Both the position numbers and the translations under genes were made by a program. A stretch of 64,000 bases of DNA. Origin: Mortierella alpina (Eukaryota > Mortierellomycota > Mortierellomycetes > Mortierellales > Mortierellaceae). Positions within the stretch are counted from its first letter, which is position 1. Each line of letters begins with the position of its first letter. A model generated the notes under the pieces. The model ran no database searches. It was not told the DNA's origin and was given only the letters and a program-made list of their open reading frames with translations. Of the stretch, positions 39,001-47,863 are shown piece after piece. Location: positions 310,001 to 374,000 of the forward strand of contig JANATF010000017.1 in NCBI GenBank assembly GCA_029449245.1, in the 5' to 3' direction.

Positions 39001-41390
39001 TCCAGCACCGGTTCCTCCATCGCTCGTTGTTAGAGTACTTTTACTCTCGACACATACGAGAGACCAGTGAATCAGATGCACTGTCTGATATTTCTCGAGA
39101 TCGGGCCAAACACCCTCTAAGCCAAAGGACCCTTGTCAACGAGCCATCGATTGTCCAGTTCCTAGCCGAGCACGCCCAGGACGATTCTGGGTTCCGACAA
39201 CGACTTCATCAATTTGTCGAGCAATCGAAAACAGACGTTTCGGCTAGCCAGGCAGCAGCCAATGCCATCACTATCTTGGTTCGGGCCGGTGTGCTATTCA
39301 ATGGGGTCAATCTAGCAGCTATTCAAATTCCCGGGGCGGACCTGACTGGTGGACAGTTCGATTCAGCTCAACTACAGGGAGCAGATTTGAGAAGCACTAA
39401 CCTACGCAATATCTGGTTGCGTCAGGCAGATTTGAGCAACGCACAGATGGAGGACGTCCGATTTGGCGAATATCCGTATCTTGAGGAAGAAAGCAAAGTG
39501 ATGTCGTGCGCGTACTCTCCGGACAGGACGACACTTGCTGTGGGCCTCGGCAGTGGCACTATTAGCTTGTACAACACCGCAACTTGGGAGAAGATACACA
39601 TACTAAGCGGTCACACAAGGTCTGTTAACAGCGTAGTGTATTCGCCAAGCGGCCAGCAGATTGCCTCGGGCAGTGACGACAAGACGGTGCGGCTCTGGGA
39701 CGCACAAACCGGTGCACCTGGTGCCATCCTAAGCGGCCACACCGACTGGATTAGAAGCGTGGTGTTTTCGCCAAGCGGCCAGCAGATTGCCTCGGCCAGT
39801 GACGACAACACGGTGCGGCTCTGGGACGCACAAACCGGTGCACCTGGTGCCATCCTAAGCGGCCACACCGGCCATGTTAGAAGCGTGGTGTTTTCGCCAA
39901 GCAGCCAGCAGATTGCCTCGGGCAGTAAAGACAACACGGTGAGGCTCTGGGACGCACAAACCGGTGCACCTGGTGCCATCCTAAGCGGCCACACCTCCTA
40001 TGTTACAAGCGTGGTGTTTTCGCCAAGCGGCCAGCATATTGCCTCGGGCAGTTTCGACAAGACGGTGCGGCTCTGGGATGCACAAACCGGTGTACCTGGT
40101 GTCATCCTAAGCGGCCACACCGGTTATGTTTACAGCGTGGTGTTTTCTCCAAGCGGCCATCAGATTGCCTCGGGCAGTCAGGATAACACCGTGCGGCTCT
40201 GGGACGCACAAACCGGTGCACCTGGTGCCATCCTAAGCGGCCACACCGGCTGGGTTTTCAGCGTGGTGTTTTCGCCAAGCGGCCAGCAGATTGCCTCGGG
40301 CAGTAAAGACAACACCGTGCGGCTCTGGGACGCACAAACCGGTGCACCTGGTGCCATCCTAAGCGGCCACACCGGCCATGTTAGAAGCGTGGTGTTTTCG
40401 CCAACTGGCCAGCAGATTGCCTCGGGCAGTCAGGACAACACCGTGCGGCTCTGGGACGCACAAACCGGTGCACCTGGTGCCATCCTAAGCGGCCACACCG
40501 ACTATGTTAGAAGCGTGGTGTTTTCGCCAACCGGCCAGCAGATTGCCTCGGGCAGTGAAGACAGCACGGTGCGGCTCTGGGACGCACAAACCGGTGCACC
40601 TGGTGCCATCCTAAGCAGCCACACCGACTATGTTAGAAGTGTTGTGTTTTCCCCAAGCGGCCAGCAGATTGCGTCGGGCAGTGACAACACGGTGCGGCTC
40701 TGGGACGCACAAACCGGTGCATCTGGTGCCATCCTAAGCGGCCACACCGGCTGGGTTTACAGCGTGGTGTTTTCGCCAAGCGGCCAGCAGATTGCCTCGG
40801 GTAGTGACGACAGCACAGTGCGGCTCTGGGACGCACAAACCGGTGCATCTGGTGCCATCCTAAGCGGCCACACCGGCTCTGTTTACAGCGTGGTGTTTTC
40901 GCCAAGCGGCCAGCAGATTGCCTCGGGTAGTTACGACAAGTCGGTGCGGCTCTGGGACGCACAAACCGGTGCACCTGGTGCCATCCTAAGCGGCCACACT
41001 GGCTCTGTTCTCAGCGTGGTGTTTTCTTCAAGCGGCCAGTGGATTGCCTCGGGAAGTTCCGACAACACGGTGCGACTCTGGGATGTGAAATCAGGCCTTT
41101 GTTTGGCTACTGTAAAGGATTTCCATGGTGGGATCTCGTCAATCGCATGGAACGCAAGCGCACACGGCAGCTACTTATCAACTGGCTGCGGCGATAAATC
41201 CGTTCGTATGTGGAAGGTCAAAGGAACCTGCCATCCCGTGTCTGTGCACCTAGTCTGGAGCTCTTGGCATGACCAGCTTGCTGTATCAGGCACCAGCATC
41301 TTGAACTCACAGGGTTTAAGCAGTACAAATAGGAAACTCTTAGAACAACGTGGCGCTATCAGCAGACAGAGTTCTCTGGAAGAGCCGTAG
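36054..41390 (+). CDS. NACHT-WD40 NLR-like STAND protein, copy B
   Basis: 1,778 aa, single exon, with the same architecture as copy A: disordered N-terminus, helical region, NACHT (Walker A GDSGAGKST from residue 665; Walker B MILVCDGYDE), pentapeptide repeats and 14 WD40 repeats. The first 3,561 bp align to copy A with no indel and scattered substitutions, clustered in the first 120 residues. Catalytic motifs are unchanged except for one conservative Ile/Val swap in Walker B. The WD40 array differs from copy A in nearly every variable residue. One codon is missing in repeat 10 (GSDNTV instead of GS-x-D-x-T-V, near 40680), which explains the one-residue length difference. Full-length frames in both copies, beside decaying neighbours, indicate that both are maintained. 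Confidence 0.93.
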   Translation: MSTPLDSSPPDSGRSAHNSLTPSLTAHGRSVSHGAATVSSQQASLSSGGDDKSVSSHKPRTRDKIRNFFRSTKHEDKVTIQDGPSKTEIRHAQTASTDIASEVFSLEVSSSGTGSQPTIGNTEARLNVFSENVTKTSTRITLPKLDVRIDSTSQLALCISRLPRNTTSPLQREGLENASDPTNEAPPWAMPSDDTLQEWIKAIEQNPIKQEHLRWLGSRIVEEFIKHAVKDPVAVSEVVLLGSVLDQPHYRKLLNCFIAQLQDSVLLDIDLLQGLVQLVQCAAPAYLDADDLVKILSILRQRLGDTHQQSSEHQYHLTLAVSRLLDVMAEPENKVKDLPRVEEKEPLASVLSGLQSSSDPYLMYQAMYAFQALQYVPDNESALRAIMRYSLGAAESLIKVSGVIQLNFDGLLEGLKQMQKTVEETYGIAKSSYEGISSLIDSGRGLFDSLRAGLGSGHKHPWYPAVLSATALCRAGQFVFFSKLVREAPCRRDPRFQWGVSQLLGEIAIDDEWESCIREQAVSFLEDLCLNDADWAKDDSVRSWMLTILGKISEVPDCAVRDAALDVLQVSMNNGSTIVTQPYPLRSRLPIPMKSPLLALVQEIPYLEYDLNDLRLIRLQEYNQTVYIPPQAKANLQAADKDALPLMQTIKEFLESDGQVFLILGDSGAGKSTFNRHLEHELWNEYKPGGHIPLFINLPAVAESYQDIIGRQLRMHGFKEDKIKELKKNRKMILVCDGYDETQLKVNLHSENMLNQKGQPDTKMIISCRSTYLGQGYRDQFRPQQNDRYSSSAANLYTEAAIVPFSRDQIGEYVDQFVRDPEVHKLIGDGPVWSTENYMDKLRSIPNLMELVKNPFLLSLSLRALPGVVKDGTDITKIKVTRLTLYNSFIDQWLHISERRLRTIKFAADEKSALQDLLEEGIVDTAITFLKNLAAAIFKEQDGNPVVQYMPLSDKGTWKVQFFGSQPLATLLRECSPLSRSGVQHRFLHRSLLEYFYSRHIRETSESDALSDISRDRAKHPLSQRTLVNEPSIVQFLAEHAQDDSGFRQRLHQFVEQSKTDVSASQAAANAITILVRAGVLFNGVNLAAIQIPGADLTGGQFDSAQLQGADLRSTNLRNIWLRQADLSNAQMEDVRFGEYPYLEEESKVMSCAYSPDRTTLAVGLGSGTISLYNTATWEKIHILSGHTRSVNSVVYSPSGQQIASGSDDKTVRLWDAQTGAPGAILSGHTDWIRSVVFSPSGQQIASASDDNTVRLWDAQTGAPGAILSGHTGHVRSVVFSPSSQQIASGSKDNTVRLWDAQTGAPGAILSGHTSYVTSVVFSPSGQHIASGSFDKTVRLWDAQTGVPGVILSGHTGYVYSVVFSPSGHQIASGSQDNTVRLWDAQTGAPGAILSGHTGWVFSVVFSPSGQQIASGSKDNTVRLWDAQTGAPGAILSGHTGHVRSVVFSPTGQQIASGSQDNTVRLWDAQTGAPGAILSGHTDYVRSVVFSPTGQQIASGSEDSTVRLWDAQTGAPGAILSSHTDYVRSVVFSPSGQQIASGSDNTVRLWDAQTGASGAILSGHTGWVYSVVFSPSGQQIASGSDDSTVRLWDAQTGASGAILSGHTGSVYSVVFSPSGQQIASGSYDKSVRLWDAQTGAPGAILSGHTGSVLSVVFSSSGQWIASGSSDNTVRLWDVKSGLCLATVKDFHGGISSIAWNASAHGSYLSTGCGDKSVRMWKVKGTCHPVSVHLVWSSWHDQLAVSGTSILNSQGLSSTNRKLLEQRGAISRQSSLEEP
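39615..41123 (+). repeat. 12 tandem WD40 units in NLR copy B
   Basis: Eleven units of 126 bp and one of 123 bp (repeat 10). Variable codons 2, 3 and 5 read, in order, R-S-N, D-W-R, G-H-R, S-Y-T, G-Y-Y, G-W-F, G-H-R, D-Y-R, D-Y-R, G-W-Y, G-S-Y and G-S-L. This set is richer in Tyr and His than copy A. The second variable site carries D, K, F, Q, E, Y or S. Confidence 0.95.
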
Positions 41391-41459
41391 CTGTAAACAG
41401 TATGAATTAGGACCTACACTCTTGTCTCTTACAATATCAGCTTTGCAACTCATTTTCAT

Positions 41460-42105
41460 GATTATTCAGAGTTCTCGCTTGTCTTTGCAATCTCTTCTCG
41501 GAGCGGGAGGACACGCGCTGGCCACTGTCCGCAGATGACACAAAATGGTCTAGCGCGGCGTCGAGAGATTGAACCCACAACTTGGGCAAGGGTCTCTGCC
41601 GTCCTTCCTCATCTTCTCCGGGTAGGTGCTAATGTCATCGCCAACTTGTTCAACATCTTGGATCTTGATTCTCTCCTGCTCAAAAATGCGATCCTTCTCT
41701 TTCTTGAGATCCTCGGCCGACATGGACTCTTGAAACATCGTTGGAAGAACCGTCTTACCCGACCCCACTTCAACGGGCTCCTTCTTTCTCCAGGCCGAAA
41801 AACGTTTCGTCATCAAAGGCCTTGCGCAGAATCAACTTGCCATGGAGCTGTTGACCCGAAAGTCGGATCTGCCTTCTCTGTCAACAGGGTGGTCATTGTG
41901 ATTGATCTTTCATCCCGCGTGCACTGCTGTGAGAACGTAATCAGCTCTGGGTCGAGGTCTGGCTGCACGAGTTGCAGTCCCAGAGCCTTGGCCATTAGCA
42001 CATCCGAGAATCGCATGATCTTGGTCAGCTTGTCGGAATACGCCTGCAGACGCTCCGCAAACATGTTGTGCTGGAACGAACAAGAGCTCATCGGCACCAT
42101 CTCCT
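41460..42105 (-). pseudogene. decayed zinc-ribbon gene, copy linked to NLR B
   Basis: On the minus strand: a helical stretch (FAERLQAYSDKLTKIMRFSD, 42045-41985), then ALGLQLVQPDLDPELITFSQ, a frame break near 41815, then TVLPTMFQESMSAEDLKKEK, PEKMRKDGRDPCPSCGFNLS and a TAG at about 41561 just before a second CxxC (CVICG). Copy A reads through that last position, and copy B reads through the position where copy A is frameshifted, so the two copies carry different lesions. An ancestral gene with a C-terminal zinc ribbon is likely; family unknown. Confidence 0.55.
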
Positions 42106-42460
42106 ATTGCTCTCTCTGATCTTATGGACCCGTCGCGGGGTGACTGGGCCTGTACAGAGTTAAGGGAGCTCCGCATAACGCTCTATCAAGCTATTGGGCA
42201 TCTTACGAAACGTTTCTATGCACAAATCGGACGATTGGAGAACCTTGAGCAGTTGATTCTCGACGCTAATCATGACCCTTATTCGATTGAAAGACAATGG
42301 GATTCCTCGTATGATTTGACGCTTTCTAGAGGTTAATCTCCACAAGATGGTGGGTCTGCAAAGTCTGAGGATTCTCAAAGTGGATGCGGCCTTTTATAGA
42401 AACATGTATTGGTGTTTATACAGGCACATTGTCCCCTGCTGACTTTCATAAGCGTTCTGG
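42106..42460 (+). pseudogene. C-terminal fragment of an F-box/LRR gene
   Basis: Homologous to the last fifth of the array genes: GDWACTELRELRITLYQAIG, then FYAQIGRLENLEQLILDANH and WDSSYDLTLS, followed by a TAA at 42334 and, in a shifted frame, residues resembling GLQSLRILKVDA. No F-box precedes it on this side. The head fragment at 33934-34090 is the obvious missing partner, with NLR segment B between them. Confidence 0.75.
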
Positions 42461-42749
42461 GACGCGCTGGATAACAATATCTTTCGATTAGGGACCCGCA
42501 TTTGTCGTTTCAGTACGCGAAAAATATATTCGCGTCCATAGATGCAGGCCGTTTTTGTTTCATGATAAAAAACGCTCGCGAACAATGCCTTGAAAGTAAC
42601 CACAGGCGATGCTAACTAGTATTCTAGTTAACTCAGACTGCTGGACAATCCAGCGTCTCACGCCTTGACTTTTCAATATGCCTAACGGTGGTCGTGTATT
42701 TATTTTACACGCGAATGTTCATAATGTTGCATATTGGAAAGCAGACAAA

Positions 42750-43040
42750 TTAGCAGAGTCCAAATCCGTTCACCTCTCTGCAGTAGCCAATTTTTCCACC
42801 TCTGGCACAGCAGCCAGTGAATTCATTGATTGGAGCACCCATCTCTGCAAACCACGACTTTTGTTTCGCGTTTCCATTGTAATAACACCCGAATCCTGCT
42901 CCACAATCGTAAGTAGGTCCCACACCAGGGAAATGGGCTGTTCCACTGTTATAGCAGACACACTCCCAGTACTTTCCGGCCATAGCGACTTGGGATACGC
43001 ATAGGAAGAGTACAATTGCGGAAATCTGTCGGAAATGCAT
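42750..43040 (-). CDS. small secreted cysteine-rich protein
   Basis: 96 aa, single exon, ATG at 43040. A clear signal peptide (ISAIVLFLCVSQVAMA) with predicted cleavage after A-M-A at residue 21. The mature 75 residues contain 8 cysteines in the order C-x-C, C-x5-C, CC, C, C, which could form four disulfides, and are rich in Gly and aromatics. No family is recognised. Small secreted cysteine-rich proteins of fungi include defence peptides, wall-associated proteins and effectors, and nothing here selects among them. It lies in minus orientation just beyond the F-box tail fragment. Confidence 0.75.
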   Translation of the reverse strand: MHFRQISAIVLFLCVSQVAMAGKYWECVCYNSGTAHFPGVGPTYDCGAGFGCYYNGNAKQKSWFAEMGAPINEFTGCCARGGKIGYCREVNGFGLC

Positions 43041-43306
43041 TTGAGGTTCCTTTGGTGGATCTATTAAGGAGATAGTGTTACGGCGTGTTAGCTAGGGAAA
43101 TATCAGGTATCAATACCACTGAGCTGGAATGCAAACTCCAACTGGGGAGCCTTACAAGAAGAAATGAAGGTTTGCTCGGTGGCTGTACAAAGTCTTGGGT
43201 ATTCCGGTTCGCGTGGCGGCTCTTGTGAGGGTGCTTGCGATTGTTTATGTAGTAGATGATCCGAGTGCAGGTAATGATCGAATGTTTTTCTGGGGGGAAC
43301 CATGGG

Positions 43307-43314
43307 CTTTTATA
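43307..43314 (-). promoter_or_regulatory. TATA box, probably of the secreted-protein gene
   Basis: TATAAAAG on the minus strand, 267 bp before the ATG at 43040. The distance implies a leader of about 230 nt, possibly with an intron. No other minus-strand gene lies between. Confidence 0.35.
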
Positions 43315-44116
43315 TGTGTGATGAGTGTAGCTGTGTGGTGGAAAATCGAACTTCCCGTCACTCTACGCCGACAGAGCTTTTTGCCTCTTTCAACTTTCAT
43401 GCTCGATCCTGCCAACAGTAAGGACGCCGCTCCCAATTCCCCGAGTAGGGACTTTAAATTTGACGTATAATAGTCTCTATACATTTACAGGTACAGTACG
43501 TTTTTACGTCGGGGGGACGGCGCGACTACAACTCTTGTCACGACGCATAAATCAAACTTGGACAGTAGTCTAGCAAACATAAAAAAAAGAGGAGGATCGA
43601 TGCCAACTATAGTAGTGATAATAAACGCTAGCATGCACGCGAAAAGTCAGTAAAGGTCAGTCTCCAACTCTGGCTGTGTTGAATGGGACTGAGTTGGTAA
43701 AGTGGACCTGCTGTACAATCACTGTCTCGTGCTTAGACTTCATAGTCTATTATTGAAGCGCGGTTCAGTGTAGGCGAACTGAAATGGGCGGAGCGGGTCA
43801 ATTTTCCGATGGAAAGGCTTTACGCCTTTTTGGTCGCCATTTCCAAGCCATTGGCTCATGAACCTTGTTCCTGAAAAGGTTTATAGGACAGTCATACATC
43901 CCGGTAACAAGTGGTCCATAAACGGTTCGCAACAGTGGACGCAATTCAAGGACATTTCTACCATGCTGAGGTTGCGTACTTCGCAGCGGGGAATTTATTC
44001 GGAATAGACTATACAAGGGGGTAATACAGGGTAAAAAGAGAGGCACCAAGAAAGCAGAGCAAACAAATGCATTAGAGCTGATAGCACAGAGGACAGAGGG
44101 GTCGAAAGGAATGAGG
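43315..44116. other. intergenic region with a shared promoter-like repeat
   Basis: No gene is supported in this 800-bp stretch downstream of RAD54. The segment at about 43681-43740 (AATGGGACTGAGTTGGTAAA, then AGTGGACCTGCTGTACAAT, then TGTCTCGTGC) closely matches 28436-28495, upstream of the F-box gene at 28679. A weaker match lies at 42637-42676. Confidence 0.5.
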
Positions 44117-47100
44117 CTAATGAGAAATATACTGGAACACAAACGAGATCGCGTCCGTATCGGCCTCCTCCTTGAGCAACGGATCCGTCAATTTTAAAAG
44201 GTCATGGTCTCCCTTGAAATGGTTCCATGTCGAGGTGTCTCCGTATGAAACCTGCGGAGCTTTCATCACCTGCCGACCATCGACACAACGCTTGCACTTG
44301 AACGTCTCGTGTGTATCACAGCACTCTGTCATCTCGTTGAACTGGAAAAGCTGACGCAGGTTCTCCTGAGAAAAATGTCGCTCCACATCCTGATCTTCAT
44401 CAACTACACAAGACGAGAGCGATTGCTTATGCGACTGACGCTGAAAGATCTTTTCTTCGATTGATCCTGTAGCAATAAACCGATACACGAAACCTATCAT
44501 CAAGATAAAAACATTAACATACACGACTTGACATCAAGCACAATGCGGTTATTGGTTTAGGCAGGAAGTAGTACATACAATCTTTTTTCTGTCCATCACG
44601 CCACACACGAGCCAGTGCCTGTTGGTCCGAGGCTGGGTTCCAATCCGGGTCAAAGAGAACTAGACGGTTGGCGCCAATCAAGTTTAGACCGCAACCTCCT
44701 GCTTTGCTGCTCAGCAAAAAGACAAACTCGCTGCCGTCTGGGTTGTTGAACCGATCTACCAGCTTTTGTCGCTTGTTGATCGTCATTGTACCATCCAGTC
44801 TCAAGACTCCATATCTAATTCGACACATAATAAGGACATGAGTTAGATGGAGTCTTGGCAGACCAAGGGCCATGATTGGGGCGATCAAGAAAAAGGAACT
44901 TACTGATTCTGTCGGCAAAGTTTCTCGAAAATGTCCAGCGTTTGCGTGTAATTTGAGATCAGCACAATCTTGTCGTTGGTATCCTTCTTGATCTTGGCCA
45001 GCATCCTGGCAAGAACGAGCATCTTGCCAGAGAACTCGGGTTGAACCAAGATGCCACCTCTTGACATTGGTTTCTTGGAGTTTTTCGTCTGATAATCCGG
45101 TGGCAGGAGGTTATCACACCCCTCGAGGTCGTCCGGTAGATCCAATAGATCGGGATGATTACAGAGTTTTTTAAGCAGTCCAATTGCCTTGAGAGGCTGG
45201 GACCCCTGTCCACGAAGCAGCCTCTGAATCGATTTTGAGTTGATAAAGTGCTTGTACAGGTTCAATTGGAACGATGACAGCTTGCAGAACACAACATGCT
45301 CGAATTTGGTTGGCACTGTGCATCGCAGAAGAACAGCAGAGTGAGCAAAACGGACTAGGTGATCACTCGAAGAATAGAAATAAATCCGCAATAAACAAGC
45401 CTTACAGTATTTCGAGAGAATATCGTTCGTGCGGCGGATGATAAACTTGCTGACGACTCCCGAAAGTTCTGTCAACTTCTGGTTACTGGCATCCTGCTCC
45501 TGTTCCGAGGCTTCCGAGTCGCGACCGCGCAGGATAGGAATTTCGTAATTCTTGCGGAACTCTGCGGTCGATCCAAGTAGACCAGGATTGGCAAAATTCA
45601 GCAATGAAAAGTACTCGGAGAGGTCGTTCTGAATAGGTGTGCCGGACAAAATGACGCGTCGTTGTACATTCAGCTCGTTCAAGGCCACAAATGTTTGAGA
45701 TCCTAAAACGTAAAATTCATAGGCGGGTTAATAAGTGATGATGCACGGCTATCAACAAACATCTCTCACCAAAGAGGCCTACTTACCAGAGTTCTTCAAG
45801 CGATGACCTTCGTCGCAAAGCATCAGTCCAATGGGCGATTGCGCCAGGATAGGGGCATACATTCGCAAACTTTCATAACTGATGATAAGAACCGGATTGA
45901 CTACCATCCTCATCCTGGCCGAGGCCCATTGTCGCATCACATTATTTGTGTCCTCCTTGGTGCCTTTCGAGTCGCATGTCAGGACTCCAATCTTTCCTGG
46001 ACCTAGCCACTTGATAATTTCGTTCGCCCAATTCCTAACCAGAGACGACGGACAGCAAATGATGCACTTTTCAATAGTTCCCTTTCCTGGTTCTGGCGAC
46101 TGCTTCAGTAACGTCCAAAGAAGTGCGATACATTGAAGCTAGGAAAGAGAGTCCATTATCGCACTAACCAGGTTAGAGTCTAGCTACTTTTGCATCATAT
46201 ATCATAAGTCCAACCATGCTCATAGCCTTGGACTTACCGTTTTGCCCAGACCCATTTCATCAGCCATGATACAGCCGAAAGCGTTTGGCTGAACCATTCC
46301 TGTGGTGCACTTGTACATAAACTTGACTCCTTCGACCTGATGAGGCCGCAAAACCCGCCCCAACACAGGATCCGCCTACCACAATCAACAATGACACTGT
46401 TATGATCAAAGTTCGCTTGCACCATAGCACCACAATAACATTGCAAAAGAGAGCTGTACTTACGACGACGTGCACTTTCGGAAGCTCCTTCTCCTTTGTA
46501 ATACCTAGCATCTCTGCAATCGACTTTGACTTGGCCTTCTCCTTTCTTGGGATGATGACCTGAGGTACGGTATCCTCTGCGTCCGCTGTTGTCCCGTCTT
46601 GCGATGCCTTGAGCAGCTTCTCCTCCTCCCTCTGAGCCTCATCCAACAGCGCCCAGGCGGGATCATAGAGGATGATCGATCCCTCCATGGTGTAATCATG
46701 AGCAGATCGCGCCTCCACAGGTGGTCGCCTCTTGACTCCGAGCGTAAAGGATACATTTTGAGAAGGCAGCGGCGCCTTGCTCGGGTCTGTGAATGTTGGG
46801 ACTTTGAAACGCTTTCCTAGAGTCATCATCGACCTTGCTGTGGGTGGTAGTGTGGCAGCCAGGAGTGGTTTCTTAGATATAGTGACTTTGAGTGGCACCA
46901 GAGCAGGCCGTCCTGAACGAGTCGCGCGCGTTGTGGCTGCTGGTAAAGAGTTTTTGATCATTTGCTGTGTCGTCCGTCCGGTCTTGAGACGTTTCCGGCT
47001 AGCACCGTCCGAGTCATAGTCCGATCCGCTGTTTCCTCCGGCATCGTCATCGTATTCGTCCTCGTCCTCGTCGCCACTAAGCTCGACGACGGTGACCTTT

Positions 47101-47636
47101 GGAACGAGTCGAGGGGCGGGCTTTACTGCCACTGGTTTGACAACCGTATCCATAGGGACTGGCTTTGACGGTGAGGCAAGGCCACTTTTGTTGGTCGCAC
47201 TAAGGGATGGAGCCTTGAGGAGCTCCACCTCCCAAGGTTTATTCTCCTTGTCCTGAGAGACGTCGTCTGGCTCCGGCTGGGGCTTGGTCCTTACGTTCCT
47301 GTACTCGTAATCGTCGGGATCGCTCAACGAGTCCTCAGAGTCGTCGACAAACTCGACCTTTTTCGAGATGGGTGACTTTGAGCCAGGTGCCTTTAGGATT
47401 GTTTTGGGCCCCGACTTGTTTGCAGAGGGTATATCGACGATGACGGCAGGGTCGTCTGGATTGGTGGCGCCTGTGTCCGCATTAGGGTCTGAGGATGGAG
47501 GTGTCTGTGTGTTGGTGTCGCTTGGGTAGCTGCTGTCTGAGCCGACGCTGGTGAGGCTGAGCGGGATGTCGGCGTGGGCGGGCGTGATTCTGGAGACGGG
47601 TCTCTTGAGCGAGATCCCGGAGAATGTGCGCTTCAT
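44117..47636 (-). CDS. RAD54: RAD54 homologue (Snf2-family recombination ATPase)
   Basis: dsDNA translocase that works with Rad51 in homologous recombination, in the nucleus. Seven exons on the minus strand: 47636-46464, 46375-46238, 46138-45787, 45702-45406, 45315-44904, 44814-44579 and 44493-44117. All are GT-AG and phase-consistent, giving about 994 aa. Helicase motifs: [20 protein letters not shown], Walker A DEMGLGKT (430-437, split by intron 2), DEGH at 546-549, [15 protein letters not shown], and the C-terminal lobe [41 protein letters not shown]. The tail [20 protein letters not shown] and the ETFKCKRC zinc-binding end mark Rad54 rather than other Snf2 proteins. The 391-residue first exon is acidic, disordered and longer than in yeast. 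Start ATG 47636; an upstream TTG frame was ignored. Confidence 0.95.
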
Positions 47637-47863
47637 GGGGACGCAGACGGCGATGTGGGTGGGTGACAAAAGGAGTGAATCAACAGGAGTGAGCGCGCGT
47701 GTGTGTGTGTTGTATGTGCTGTGTGATAAGCGCGATTCGCAGTCCCGCTGCTGGCCATGGTGGCAAAATCACCGTGAAGGAAAGGCGCAGTCAGGCTCGT
47801 TTCCTTTTTCCAGCCAGACCTCCGACCCGTCCGCTGCCTTCTCCCCCACTCACTCCCCTAGAG
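47637..47863. promoter_or_regulatory. 227-bp divergent promoter between RAD54 and an F-box/LRR gene
   Basis: The two ATGs face away from each other with only this stretch between them. It contains a GCGCGTGTGTGTGTG repeat at 47693-47708 and a C/T-rich leader before 47864. No TATA box is evident for either side. Confidence 0.45.

Larger units (their letters stand above)
35077..41767. repeat. segmental duplication, copy B (about 6.7 kb)
   Basis: The partner of 5237-11957, in the same orientation. It contains the 5' region with the conserved leader-intron sites, NLR copy B and the first part of the zinc-ribbon relic. The downstream border is clear near 41767, after which this copy continues into about 330 bp of further relic sequence that copy A does not have. 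Confidence 0.9.

Noticed and set aside
43798-44142. 114-residue minus-strand frame downstream of RAD54
   Set aside because: It overlaps the RAD54 3' end in another frame, shows a biased hydrophobic translation with no domain, and matches no transcript signals.
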